The notes beneath the pieces were generated by a model. That model was not told where the DNA came from. It ran no database searches and was given only the letters and a program-made list of their open reading frames with translations. Both the position numbers and the translations under genes were made by a program. Shown here in pieces: positions 47,819 to 61,500 of a DNA stretch of 64,000 bases (position 1 is the stretch's first letter; every line of letters starts with the position of its first letter). Source of the stretch: Hawksworthiomyces lignivorus (Eukaryota; Ascomycota; Sordariomycetes; Ophiostomatales; Ophiostomataceae). The stretch lies in contig NTMA01000106.1 in the NCBI GenBank assembly GCA_002917075.1, forward strand, positions 62,001 through 126,000. The letters are read 5' to 3'.

Positions 47819-50800
47819 GACGGGATATACTTATTGTGTCCCTCTTGGGCTGCGTATAGGACAAAAAAAAAACCGTAGGAAGTTCAGGTCTCGGGTATTG
47901 TGAGCTTCGATAGGGAAATCTTCCCTCCAACGATATTATGGATGTATCATAAAGCAGATACAATCCGAGATTCCTTTGTTTGTCGCAAGATGAAGATTGT
48001 AAGATGCGACATGGAACTGTAGAAGAGATGCGACAAATGCGAGAATACGAGATAAAACGATGAACATGCCAAGAACAGGATGACAAAAAGCAGACTTTTA
48101 AAACAGGAGCAAAAAATGAAAAAAGAGCCTCAAAGAGATCCAAAGCCGATCAGCCACAGCGGAAACAAGAGACGCAGCAGCCGCAGCAGCCACGTCTTAA
48201 CCTTGGAGGGCGCCCGTTCGTGGACGTGGATACGGGACGCAGTATGACTGAACGGCGGGTACAGTAATGTAGGGGATAGCTAGATGTACCGAGAGAAAGC
48301 ACTCCGTTTATGTTCAGAGAATGGGGCAATAGGAATATGAGATTTGCTGAAGGAGTCGACGATCTCCAGAAGGGGTTAGGAAGGACATGGGCAAAAAATA
48401 GCAATGAGTCCGCTCTTTCTGTCAGTCTTGGCTCCATCTCAGTGCCTCTCTATCTCACAGTCTTTCTCTGCCTCTATCTCAGTCTCTCCACTGCCACCGC
48501 TGCGCTGCGGCTGACAAGCTGGGAGGGGTCCGCTTATGGTCGGTCGTATTACACGTATTGCTGTCAGCATTTGCAGCGACTGGGTGGCTGAGGAGGAGGG
48601 TACCATCATCTTCTGCCTCAGTCGCCGTGTCGTCTCCCCCAATAAGAAGGGCCTGTACGAAGGGAGCATCATCCTACGTTACCACAATTTTATGATAGTT
48701 CCTTACCGAGGCACCGGATTTGCAGTTTCCATGAAACGGCATATTAAAGTTCGCTGCAGAGCTGCAGAACCGTAGAGCAAAGTCTCGCCGCGGAGAAGCC
48801 TAGCAGCAAGATGCGACCAGGCAGTGATAGCAGGTGTACATACAGAGTACGGAGTACGCGCAGGCGAATTAGAGGAGGCAGGAAAAGAGGCCCAGCACGT
48901 TGTAGGGCTGGCCCAGAAGAGCAAGTGGGGCCGGACGACCGTTAGAGTGAAACAGAATGGCGTTCACGTACGACTACGAATATAGCAACAATAGCACGGA
49001 GCAATTGACGATGTAGAAAAAAAGACTGCGAAAAATGGCGGGCAAGCTAGCAGAATCGTTCGATCATTCACCGTCTACTCACGGTTAAATAAAAAGGCGC
49101 GGAGGGGCAGAAAACTAAAGGGGCTCGAAAAGGGCCAAAACAAAAAAAAAAAGGCGAGGTAATAAGAAAGAGCCTGTCAATGTTACAGTGCTAACACCAA
49201 CGATGTTAGGTCGATCTAGGCTTAAAAGTCAAGTTCGTTAAAGAAAAGACTCCAAAGAACACCCTTGCATGCCAAAAACGGACACGGAGCCGGTTCTTTT
49301 CTTGGCCGCAAGGGAGAAGATGCGGAGAAATTGACTGGAGTCGGACTAACATGGGGCTCTATTGAGCTCTACAGTAACAATAAACGACAGCGATAACGAC
49401 GAAACGATGACGACGGCGACAAGAATAGAAAACTCTTGAGCTGGGCTTGCTTGTCGCATCTTCTAAGACGGGTGGGTAGCCGTGATGACGAAACACACTC
49501 CACACCTAACCTGTCCGCCGACTGAATTATACTCTACAAGCTCCGGACAGCCCCTCTGCTCGCGAAGGACGTTCCAGTATGGGATGGGGGTCGTATTGGA
49601 CGAGAGGAAAAGAGGGAAGCGAAGGAAAAAAAAGCACGCACGACCGCGTACGCACGCTAGACACAGGCTAGACAGCATTCCTCCATCTCTTGGGAAGCCT
49701 CTTTTATTCTTTCTACGTTCTTACGCTGCCTTCTCTTGTCCAACGGCACTCCATTCTCGCCCTCCACCAGCATTTCTTCTGCAGCCATCGTTGCAGAACT
49801 GCATCTTTCATTGGCCGGAGCTGCTGCGGTCCAAACCCTACCTGCGATGAGACCAGGCAGATTTCCTCTGTCAAAAAAAGAGACAACCAATCTGTTCCGC
49901 CCATCCATCATGCGCATTTGGCTATTCCCCTCAACTTGGTTCTGTTTTTCACCTGTCTTAGCTGCATGGCTTGCCCCGCCGGCAAGTAAAGAGAGTCCTT
50001 TGCCGTTGTACTAGGGTCCTTGTTGCGCCACAATTGTTTGTGATTCACTCCAAGGTCCGGGTCCCGCAGAACGTCTCAGGGTTCAAGGTCCTCCTCCCAA
50101 AGGATTGACCCAGCACCCAGCATTCCTTGGAGGTCTTGTGTACATGTTGCTTGCACTCAAGTTTCGCATCTTGGCAGACGCTTTCTATGCCCCTCTTTTC
50201 TATAAGGCGCCCAATAGGGACTAGATCCCCGGATCGAAACAGGCTTTAGCGGGAGGGCCACGGACAACCCGGGCACCAGCGGCGACACTAGAACAAAAGT
50301 AGCGAGTCGATCACTAAGCTGTCAATTGCGACAACGGCGGTTGGTTCTTCTTTCAACGTCGACATAGAGAAAAGAGTGTCTCAGCTTTGATAAAAATATG
50401 CATCTGTTCGCCGGTGTTATCTGGCTAAGCGCTGAAGCTGTTTTCCCGGCAAAGGGCCGACCAGCACGACACACAAATAGAGGGCAGGGTCTGCAGCCTT
50501 CAGCCTTGCTACACCATCTTTTTACAGGTCGCGATTCCTTGCTCCGCAGAGAGGAGACTGGCATATCAGCCTTCTGTTGGAGTCATTTGCTTCTCAGATG
50601 CAATAAATCATGATTTATTTTGTCCTCTGCTGTTTTCTGCCCAACTCGAAGTGGGACTCCGCCAAGCAGACGTTCGCTGCCCAAGGCGAGACGCCGCATC
50701 GCTCTCAAAACCAACGGACGATGTGATTGCATGCATGCAATGCTAGATCGAAGAAGACGGTGAGCACCGTTTGGGAATTGATCGAGACTAGACGAATCCA

Positions 50801-53800
50801 GCACCAATAGTCTATCTATGAGTGCTAACTATTAATGACAGGTACATGTCACGACTGAAATGGTCGAAACACACCGGGTTCCTGCTTGTGCGGTCACCCG
50901 GTGCAGCGGCGGCAGAGCCTCAATCATTTCGGCGTTTGCGGACCGACACGAGCTGCCGTCCTTCCTCCTGCCAAACCTACCATCAGCAACTGCACCGGAC
51001 AAGGGGAGAGACGACCTTCTCCCTGTCTTGGCTCCTGCTGTTCTTATGCTCGAAAGATTTCGAGGACTAGCGGCTTCCCAACAGTTTCGCCTTTTTGCCT
51101 CAGAATCTCCTCTCACGCGAGCCGCGCTCCCGTATCGTGGGATTCGAGAAGATCGTCTGAGAGGCGGGCACAGCCAATCCTAACGGTAAGTCTCAGAAAT
51201 GCCGGTCTTAAGAGACCACGATTCCGCTCCCATAGCACCTTTGTCAGACCATATCGGAACAACCACAGCACCAAAGCCTGAACGAGCTTGAGGTATTTTA
51301 TTGTGAGCGTGTTCCATGGCAGAGCGCAATGAAATCAAGAAGCCATATAAGCATATGGAGATTCTACCATTCCTCAACTTCCGTCAGGCACCAGAGTTTA
51401 TCCCCAGATCGCCATGCTCCCTTTTGAAACCGTTTCGGCATTTATCCTTTTTACGTCTGCTTCCCCGCTGATGACGAGTAGTTCGCTCGCTATATGGGTA
51501 AGGTTCATTGTTTTTCTTTATTCCAATTTGGTTTCCAGGCCGGCACTCGCTTAGAGGCGGAGTTTGTTTCATGCAAGTTGCAGAGCCTTGGGTATCGAGA
51601 TCGTCCCGTTCTAAACCGAGCTCCAGGGAATCCTGCTTTCTACACGATGCACGCCTATCCACACGTATGCGCACACGACACATTCGTGATCTCGCACGTA
51701 CAATAAGCGGGTATATGTGCATCTATAGATATAGAGCAGGCTGCCTCCTTGATTGCCTCTTCTCTCCGCCGCCCTAATATGTTTACTTCTTTTTTTATAA
51801 ATATTTTGCCGACGCATATATTCGGCTCTCGGGAAAGAAAAGGGGAAAGCAGAAAATGGCAACGAGCTGTTGCGCTGTAAAGTCGCAAACCTAGTTCGTT
51901 TTCCTAGGGAGGGATGGTCTTGTCTGCTCTGGTCACTTGTGCCTCTTGATGGAGCTCATAGCCCTTTCTACAAGAAGAAACATTAGGGATAGACAGGCCG
52001 AAAGGTAGGGAAAACTGAAAGTGACCGTTCGATTTCGGTTCCTTTGTTTTTTGTTTGTCATAACGTTTCTCATAGGCAGAGATTCTCTTTCACCTGCCAA
52101 GCAATGCCTTAACCCTTGTTTTTTCAAGAAGAGCTGAAACCATTACAATGCAAACCTGTCATCCTTGCAAGACTTGGGCCGGTACAGGGTACTATGTCAC
52201 ACTTACTTGCTTTGGCCCCCACACTTTCTGTCTTTTCGTCCTTGTCTCGGCTCATGCTTTCTCGGAGTTCTAGAAGTGAATCTAGAAAATGAAAATGAAT
52301 AAATATTTCTTGAGCAATAAAACAAGTAGGACCTTCATAAATTTGTACACCTGAAGTGACGGAACATGGAATGGGGACCCCCGGTAGCGTGGTGTGCTGA
52401 AGAGGACAATGTCCTGTTCTGTCGGGTTGCTGCGCGTAGAGGGTGTGCATATCTCGGATCTCGATTGTAGTTCTTGTCCGTTTTCTAAGCGAATTTATTC
52501 CCGGTTGCTTGGGGAGGATGAGTACATGTACAATCATTCCCGCTGCCATTCTGTACGTTTTGTCTGTCATTTCAGCGCTCCTACTCTCTCCTTGTCGACA
52601 AGGCTGTGGGTGGGGAGCGAACATTGCCCGGCTCAGCGCGGCCATCGGCGCCCCATTTCGTAGACCGAGCCTGCGGAGTCATATATTAAATCAAGGAAGC
52701 ATAGGACCAGAGGATACACCGCAGACACGAAAGCGTTTTGAGCGGCTCTTGTCTATGGCAAAATGCGCCTAGCCGTTTCACCTCAGATGGTGTGTTCGGT
52801 TGTCCACCCGTCACGTGGCAATCTTGATTAGCAGCAGCCTCGTGCGTTGACCTTCTACTGGTGATATGAACCGCGAGAAAAACTTGGCTTGTCTCTTTTT
52901 TGTTTTTCGTTTTTTTTCATTTCTCTGCGTTGGACATAATTTCGTTTACATATTTTCCTTATATTGTGTTTTTCTGGTTCTTTTTGACCTCTTTGTCCTA
53001 TTTTTTTTCGCTCTCGGACGTCGAGCTATTTGGGTGTATATCTGCGTGGGGGTCCTTTATATCAAATGTGTCGTGATATCAGAGCTCTTGCCTTTTGTCT
53101 GTCCCTTCTCTTTTTTTTTTGCCTTAGCTCTCTCTTTAGGCTATTCTATACTTCGAAAGGAAAGAAAAATGCCATCATCACATCGTAAGAGACATGTCTT
53201 GAAGAAAATGAATATGCCGTCAAACGAAATACCCAACTAGCGCATCTCATGTTAAATGGAAAAAGTGAATAGGGGAAATGGTATTGTTGATCAGTCACTT
53301 TTTTTTCTTGGTTCTTTGGAAGAGGCAAATGAAAAAGATATGGCAGTGGTACGGTATATACGACACACGGATAAACAATTCAACACGAGGGAAAAGACTT
53401 GGGGCCGAGGACCTACGAAGAGTATATTCTTCTGAGTCTTACTACTATCGTGACAAGGAGGATGGGATACAGGAGTCGGAAATACATGTCTTAAGCGGGC
53501 GATGGTAGCATCACGTCTCCAAGACGCTAGAGCAAACAAAAAGGAACGTGTGATACTCGTGGTGACAGGCCGAAGGCTCCCTCTCTTTTATCGTATCTGT
53601 TTTGTGGTCCACATTTCTCCAGGTTGGAGGCGCCGAGACTGCGGTGAAGTTGCGCAATCTGAGCCTATAATACAAGAGGAGCTAGTTCCATTATTGAATC
53701 AAGGAGAAGACAAGCAGATTTGAAATGCTCCTGGGGATAGAAAATCGAGGCCTGCAGTTGGGTCTCCTGCATGCCTCGATGGCAGCCTTTTTCTCACTAA

Positions 53801-56800
53801 AAAGCAGCGCGCATTACAGCATATCCTGCTGATTCGGACCGGCACCCGAGCAGCCGGCTGCGCTGTGCTTATCCGAGAATGGATACCTCTCCGCGAAAAA
53901 GCAGCATGCCCTTTTGGATGACTGCAGGGGAAGGGCTTATCCTTACTCTGGCTAGCAGACCAGCCCAAAAAGCTCTCGCGAAAGAGTGATGATGCTACCT
54001 TCTTTCTCTCCTTATTCGCCGCCCCACTCCATGTTGGGCAATGTGGATACTGACTGTTTTATTTTTATTTGTTTTCCTGGATAATGGCTTCGTCGCTGGG
54101 TGGTGAATCTATCGACGACTGATGTAACACGAAAAACGGCGTTGGAGTTCTCCGTACTCGTACCGGTAATTCCTTGTCTAGGGGTAGATTGGGGGTACAT
54201 GCCTACCGTGATTGAGACTGGGCAGACAGGTTCCGGAATGGGGTCTCGCGGTTCGCTTGGCCCTACATCTTTTCCATATGCATCGAACGCACATTGGGCT
54301 GAACAACACGCACCGTAGGTGGGATTACAATATGTCAATGATGCGAGCTCATGGCAGCTATTCATCCCTCTCCCGTCGGGTCTGGGGTGTCTCGAGTCTC
54401 CGACAGATCGCTTATATTAATGGTGTACGGAGTATTTCTGGAACGCTGACAGAAGGACTCGTATGTACGCGGTGAAGAACGTAGGCGGGCTGTTGACAAG
54501 CTCAAGGGGTGGCGCAAGCGGAGTAGAGTCTTCACCTTTTTTTTTTTCTTCTAATTTTTATTTTATTTTTTGCTTGGGCATTCAATAATACGCGTACGAG
54601 GACGTAATTTCCAAAAGGGAAAAGTACCGAGCAGTCCGTGATTGTGAGCGAGAGGCCCGCGCGTTTTTGAGCACTTGTTTAAGCACTTGCAGATGTGTGC
54701 CGTCAGCCGTGGGCCTAGCCAGACAAGGGACTGCTCCTGATGGAAAAGCAAACCGAAAGGGAAAACCAGGGAGAGGAGCCAGACAAACGGACAAAGTTGG
54801 ACAACCACATCTTAAATTTGTGCGGGACAGTGTGAGCCAGGGTGCAGGAAGGGTCCCTGGACGGTTTTGCGACCACTCCGGGACATCAGAGAGCACTGCG
54901 ACCTGCGACTGCGACCGCGACTGCGACACAGCCATGATATCGTTCGACATGAAATGAGATGAGATGAGAAAAACTTGAAAAAAGTGGGCGAAAAGCTATA
55001 CGTCGTAATGCGGAGAACAAGAACCGATTTCGATGTCGGAAAAACATGAAAGAATAAAAAAAAAAAAAAAAAAAAGAGAAGGCAAATGAAAGAATGGGAG
55101 ATAGAAGCCGAAATACGGAGGAAAATTGAAACCTTTCACTGCTAAGAGCCCAACAGACAGAGACATCGTCCCTGCTTGTCTTGTACTATGCACCCGGAAA
55201 GACATCGTGAGGACACATCCTAGAAGCTCAGCTCGGCAGCTGCCCGTGTCCAGGCTTCTTTGGCCGCTGCCCACCCCCATCTCCCCCGTTCTTTGCTGCA
55301 GCCACACCGTGTCTTCTGTGGTGTGTAGAGTATGGAGGAGCGTGTTTCAATATGGGCGACAGCGTGAGGTGTATTTGTCAGTCGCAAACAACAGCTGCTG
55401 CTATCGTGCTCTCTCTCTCTCCTTCCGAAACGACTTCCTGTTTAGCAAAGCCCTTTTAATTTCTGCAGTTTGCCTCTCTTTAGATTTGCTTTCTGATTTT
55501 TCTTTTCTTTCTCTATTTTGCTTAATTGCTCTCATTGCCGTCTGCTTCTCAACCCAGGCAGACCTTGTCGCACACACATTAACGCAGAAATATCGCGATC
55601 ATCGTGAGGCTTCTCGTGGCAGAGCCACGACAATTTAAAAGTAATTGGCTGGTGTGGTTGCGCGTACTCCCCCCCCTTCTCCCCCTTTCCCCCCACCAAA
55701 TGGTGTGCAAACGATGTTGCTTTTGCCGGCAGTCCAAAACTAATAAGACGAGGATTGCTATTATATTGACCAGAATTTGCTCCCCTCCTCTCCTCCCCAT
55801 CTGCTTGATTGAGCCTTCCTTCTTCTCTGTTGGCTTCTTCTTCTTTTCCATATTCGCCTCATATCAAAAGCGTGCATTCACCCACAGCTTCATTCATCCA
55901 CCACAAGCCAGATAGAAAGCACGCGCCATCCCAATCTGTCGCTAGCGCCGTGGGAAGTACCTGTAATACAGCGTCGGGGTTCAGGACGGGAGAGCGGGCG
56001 CTATTTGCATTTAAAGTGGACACTGCGCTAGGCACAACCCACCCCGACATCATTTATCCTCAAGAGACTATCGACAAGCAATAGAGTATTAGAGAGTGGC
56101 CGCCAAGGTGGGAAAAGGATAGTTACGGCGTGTATGCTCACGCATACGGCGTAGAATGTTGTACGAATAGCTGAAAGAAGGAAAGGTGGGGAACGAAAGA
56201 ACAAATCCATGGAGCGCGAGCTCCACAGCAGCCAGACAAACAGCGCATCAGTGCATCCCGTGCATGGTTCTCTGTCAGTGGTGTGTCAGTGACTCGCTGT
56301 TTTCAAGGCATCCACTCGTTCCGTACCCTTTTCCATGCTCTCTTCCCGCTGCCGACTCGCATCTGTGAGCATGGGCTCGAGGGTCCCCGAGTGTATGTAT
56401 GTACTTCGTGTGCTGCGCGCACAAATAGATGCCTCCTTGTATCTTATGTTGTATCTTATCAGCGGCGTGCACAGAATATATTGTGAGTCGATAGATGGGA
56501 TGACGCTGAACAGAGTCGGCAGCCGAGGCAGGAGACACGGGAATCTGTCGTACAGTGTATAATTAAACCTTGTCCAAGAGCGCCTGAGCAAAAAGCCCGC
56601 AGCGCTCCGCCTGGCCGTGTTTCTCTCGGCGGTTGATCTTCGCGCTTTGTTTTCGTACTTTTGTGATTTTGTGATTGTGTTGCTTGGCCCTGCTGGCCTT
56701 GCTGGCCCTGCTACTCTGCTCGCTTGTGCGTCTGCATCGCATCGCAGCAGCAGAAGATGGTCTGGGCTTGAATCCCATTCGCTGCAGTGGAGGGAAATCG

Positions 56801-57239
56801 GCGCTGGCGACGTGCAATGTGGCTGTTTGGTATTGTTCTGTGTTGGTGCACATTGTGCTGGTATCTCTGCATATCTTCTGCTAGCAAAGCATTGGTCGTA
56901 TAGCAAGCCTTAGGCGAGAGGTGAGCATCTGCATCGTGATATCGTGCGCTGTTTCTTTTCTTTTTCTGTTCCTGTTGTTTCTTGTTTTCCTTTTTCCCTC
57001 TTTAAATTTCTTATTTTATTTTATTTTATTTTGCCCGTTTTCTCTCTTTAATGACCTTTCGTTCTCCTGCTTTGTGCATCTACAGCACACACGCCGTAAT
57101 CCTTACATCTTTGCTGCTATTACTGCTCCACCACAAGCGTCTCGTCTCAGAACAAGTTCACTGCCGTGTTATCAGATGTATTAAATACTATTATTCAATC
57201 GCCGTTCTATTTTATTCTCACTTAAATAAGATAGGGGAG
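47819..57239. other. gene-poor spacer of about 9.4 kb
   Basis: No reading frame with recognisable domains, codon structure or splice-supported extension on either strand. The longest frames (173 residues at 52124-52645 minus; 206 at 56286-56906 minus) look random. Contents: TACGGAGTA at 48848-48856 and 54426-54434, TACTCGTAC at 54155-54163, an A20 run at 55056-55075 and a TTTTA tandem near 57011-57032. The left end is the promoter of the Cys-rich membrane-protein gene. Confidence 0.4.
55056..55075 (+). repeat. A20 homopolymer
   Basis: Twenty consecutive A in the gene-poor spacer. Confidence 0.9.
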
Positions 57240-58583
57240 AAGTGAGGGTGAATAGCCAGCTGGTATCCACCACTCACCACCCACTGAGTCGTCCGCCTCT
57301 CTCCACACCCTCGCGCTGGGTGTGCAAGGCTCGTTCCTTTTCTTTTGCCCATCTGCCCTCATCGTTTCTTTTTCTTTTTCTCCTACTGCCTCTCCTTCCT
57401 TTCCCTATTCCCCTGCTCTCCCACCCATCCCCGCCTTCGTGCCTTTTCGTTGGAATCAACTCCTCCCCTTTCCCCTGGTTTCTCCTCCGTGGTCTCTGTC
57501 TTTTTCCCTGACCTCCACGGCCCACCCCAGCTTTTTGATATTATTTGCTCTATGTTTTATTTTATTTCATTCTATTATTCCCTTTTTTTTTTCTTCTTCT
57601 CTGGTGTTAGTCTTCTATCTCCATCCCTCTGATCTTTCCGTTTTTCTTCTTCAATGCTCTTCTACCACCCCTTCTCCTTCCCTGCTCTTTCCATGACTTG
57701 ACCCCCTTCTTTCCTGTTTCTTCTCATGCTTTCGCATTTTCCTTGTCGCTCCTGCCATCTCACCGAAACTTGCCTAGAACGTCTTCACCGTCTTTTATTT
57801 TATTTTATTTTAGTTTAGTTTTTATCACATTTCCTTCCCCGTGAAATACTTACTTTTTTTGTTTTTATTCCCGTTTCGCCCATTCACCTCCCCTCACCTT
57901 TCTCTTTTCCTTCACTTTCTTCGCATCGTCTCCTCTTTTCTGCTCCACATCTCATCACCCCCCAGTCCTCTTTCTCTCAGCTCCATCCTTCGTATACACC
58001 TTGCACCAACTTCAGATAAGGCATCTCAAAAAGACAATATGGACATCATCTTTCTGGCCGCTGTCACAATTCTTACTGGACATTAACCATGACCGCTAGA
58101 GCCAGCTGATCTGGCAGCAACGACACTTTTTTCTATCGACAGCCTTGCCACATTCTAAATACACTCCTGTACTTTTTTTTGCACATCCAAATTAGTTTCT
58201 ATACTTCTCCACTCAGACTGTGCACTACGAATACTTTCTTCTCTCCTCTTTCACTGCCTGACGGACTTTTTTGAGCCTCTCCACCTCTACTTGGTCTGTG
58301 TGGCCTAGCCTCTCCACAGCAAATTCGCTCTAGAAAACCCCTTCGGAATCACCTTCTTTCTCTTAGCTCTGTCGTCTTTTTCTCCCCCCCCCCGCCAAAC
58401 TCATTCCCCTCCACTATTCGCCTGCATCGACTCACCGCGCGAGTCTGCTCTCGCACAGGCACCGAGTGCCCGCTTTCCAATTGTTCTGGCTTCATTCGAA
58501 CCGTCGACGACGATTGCAGAGTCTCATATTTCCTTTCCAAAGGCACCATGGTCTTGGGGTGACCGCCACCCGAATCGTCCGCA
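57240..58583 (+). promoter_or_regulatory. pyrimidine-rich promoter/leader of the Zn2Cys6 factor
   Basis: Continuous C/T bias on the + strand for over 1 kb immediately upstream of the transcription-factor ATG, including a TTTTA tandem near 57793-57812. Short ATG-initiated frames within it (e.g. 57841-58086) would act as upstream ORFs if transcribed. The transcription start is not determinable. Confidence 0.4.
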
Positions 58584-61500
58584 ATGACAACCCTCGTACA
58601 ATCTCCTCTTCCGGCTCCCAAGCAGATTCGTTTCGTCAACAACCAGGGTCAACCTCCCTCCAAACGAAGACGGATCAATGCAGCGTGAGTGCAGCGGCGT
58701 CTTGGAATCTCTCGTCCCTTTTTCACTACATTTCTTTTCTCGCTGCTTTTTTGGGTCTTGGTGCGGGGCCTTTCTCCCACCAGATGATGCGGGAGCGAGT
58801 GAGACATTTTGTAATGATTTGGCGATTTGTTCAACTAACCCATGTTCCCTTGCTCCCCGCTACCACAGATGCCTGACTTGCCGGAAGCGAAAGACGCGAT
58901 GCGCAGGGGAGCGACCGACCTGCTCGACCTGTGCCAAAAACGGCCATGCATGTCTTGGTTACACGGATATCGTCGAGAAAAAGAAGGACCACGGTGGACA
59001 TGGCCTTACCGGGTCTAGCAGTAGCAGCATCGGACCGGGGTCGTCCGGTACGCCTAGCCGGGAGAGAAGTGAGACAACGGACGTGAAAACCGAACCCGAA
59101 GACCTCGACGACGAGCTTCCTGCTGATGAAGCGACCACCGTGACGAGCTTGGGAGCTAGCGGCGAAAATGATGGAAATGGTCCTGGAGCTAGTGATGACG
59201 ACGACGACGACGACGATGACGAAGATGAAGATGACGACGGCAGCAGCAGCACGAACCTGCGTCACAAACCAACAAGGAAGGCAGTATCATCACCAGAGCT
59301 TTCCCGTTCACACGCCAACCGGAGTCTATCTCCGAAACGTTTCGCTGCGGCCTCGGAGTTTGCGAACACGACCCGGCCGACGACGTCCAGCAGTGACGGC
59401 GACCAAAATGCACGACGGTTGCAACATCATCAGCAGCAACAGCGACAGCAGCAGTACCAGCAGAAGAAGCAACGAGAGGCACAACAAGTTCCTGATAACC
59501 AAAACCAAAAACCTGTGGATCACCGACAGCCTGCTTCTTTTCAGGAGAAGAACCAAACCACGAGCAAGCGCTCTCCTACGCTGATGCAGCATTCGCACCA
59601 GCATCAGCATCACAACGAAAGCCACCGTGTGCCTTATTTCCGGTATTTCGGCCCGACAGCTATTGTCCCTGGATACAAGCAAATGGTAGTCGATGTATCA
59701 GTGCGAGATCGTCGCCGCAGCCGAGGGAACAGCTTCTCCGTTGCCACTTCCTCTCCTAGCACATCATTTACAGATGGGAGCCATTACCACCATGCCCCGC
59801 CGAATCGCCAACACAATATCGAGCCTGTGTTTGAGAGTTTGGAAGATCTACCTTCCTATGACCCTAATGAACCGGGCCCCGTTCACCCGCTTATTATGAA
59901 TCTGATCAAGACCTTTTTCGTTCATCTCGGATGCAATTACCCCTTTCTCCGCGAAGATCGTGTCTTGCGCCTGGTGCGCGAGAAGAGAGTGGAGCCCATT
60001 CTGGTTGACGCCATGTGTGCCCTTGCTGCTCGCTTCTCCGATCTCCCCGTCTTTACCAGCGGAGCTGACGGCGAAGATGATGGCCAAGCCCGCCTCTCCC
60101 GATCTGAATATGGTCACATCTTTGCCCAACGTGCCAAGACGGCAACAGTGGATACCTTCCCCTGCCCGTCTGTAGCGGCTGTTCAAGCCTGCCTCCTTAT
60201 GGCATACGAAGGCTTCGGCGCCGACCAGGACAGTGCTCTGTGGATGTACCTCGGTATTGCAATTCGCATGGCCGTCGACCTAGGCTTGCAGAAGATGGTG
60301 ACCCTTCGCTACCAGAGTGAAAAAGATCCGTGGTATATGCGCACCTGGAGTCGCAAAAATAGTGAAGCTATTGAGGACGACGATGACCGTGCTGAGAGGA
60401 AGGGCGGCAACTCCGCGTTTGGTGCAGAATCTCGTGGCGGCGACGACCCGAACTACCCGGCAGACAGCCGGCAAGAGGACGGGTTCGACCTAGAAGAGCA
60501 ACGGGCTGTTGAGCAAGAACGTGCTAATACGTTTTGGGCTGTCTTTTTCCTCGATCGTGTCATCTCCTCCGGAACGGGGCGGCCAGTCACCTTTAGAGAC
60601 GATGATTTTGAGCTCGCCCTACCGGAAGCCGTACTAGATACCACCGCGGATTTTCCGGCGCCTTTCCCGATATTAGTTCAGATTATCAACCTGTATGGGC
60701 GTGTTTCCGACGTTTTAAACAACATTCGCTATGCCGACGACCTTACCCAAGAGAAAATGCAAAAACTCGGCCAGATGGAAAGCGACCTAACCCAGCTGTA
60801 CCAGGAGCAAGATGCTCGCCTCCATTTCAACGCTGCCAACTTTCAGGCTTATGTGCGAGCCGGCCAAGGCACGACCTTCATCTTGTTGCACTTCTGGTTC
60901 CACGCTCTTATTATCATATTGCATCGACCAACCCTTTTAACACCTTTTGGTGGACTTCGCCGCATTCATCAGCTGCTGCCGAATAGTCACGAACTGTCCA
61001 TGTCGAGCGCCAAAACCATTGCAGACATTCTTGCTTTTGCTGAGTTGATTGACCCAAAGAGCTTCATTGGCAATCCATTCACATCGCAGCCAATGTATAT
61101 TGCCGCTTGTGCCTTTTTAATGGAGTCCATTTCCAATGCTTCGCAGCCGACCTCCCGGGATGCTACTCCACCTTCCTCTGAGAACCGCTCAACAGCGCGT
61201 TCTGGCGGGAAAAACAATGGTGCCAATGGCGGCTCCGGCTCGTATATTAAGCCAGCGGCGTCTTCCAAGCATTCGCTCCTAGCATCGAATGCTAACCAGA
61301 ACTATCAGCGATGCTACAAGTCATTGCAGCAATTGCATACCTATTGGGGCGGAGTGCGCTACATCTTGACGGCGCTGGACCAAAAGGCAAAAGGCATCTG
61401 GGATTGCGAAACTTTTACCTCCGAAGAACTTGAGAGCACAAAACAACCCCTCCGTCGAGGGTCCTTGAGCCAGATGCCTCGCTTTGACCATCCGACGTCG

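Noticed and set aside
50040..50230. GTTCAA-containing stretch considered as a tRNA
   Set aside because: No cloverleaf arms or A/B-box spacing could be found.
52124..52645. 173-residue minus frame
   Set aside because: No recognisable motif or codon bias.
56286..56906. 206-residue minus frame
   Set aside because: Low-complexity and random-like; no family resemblance.
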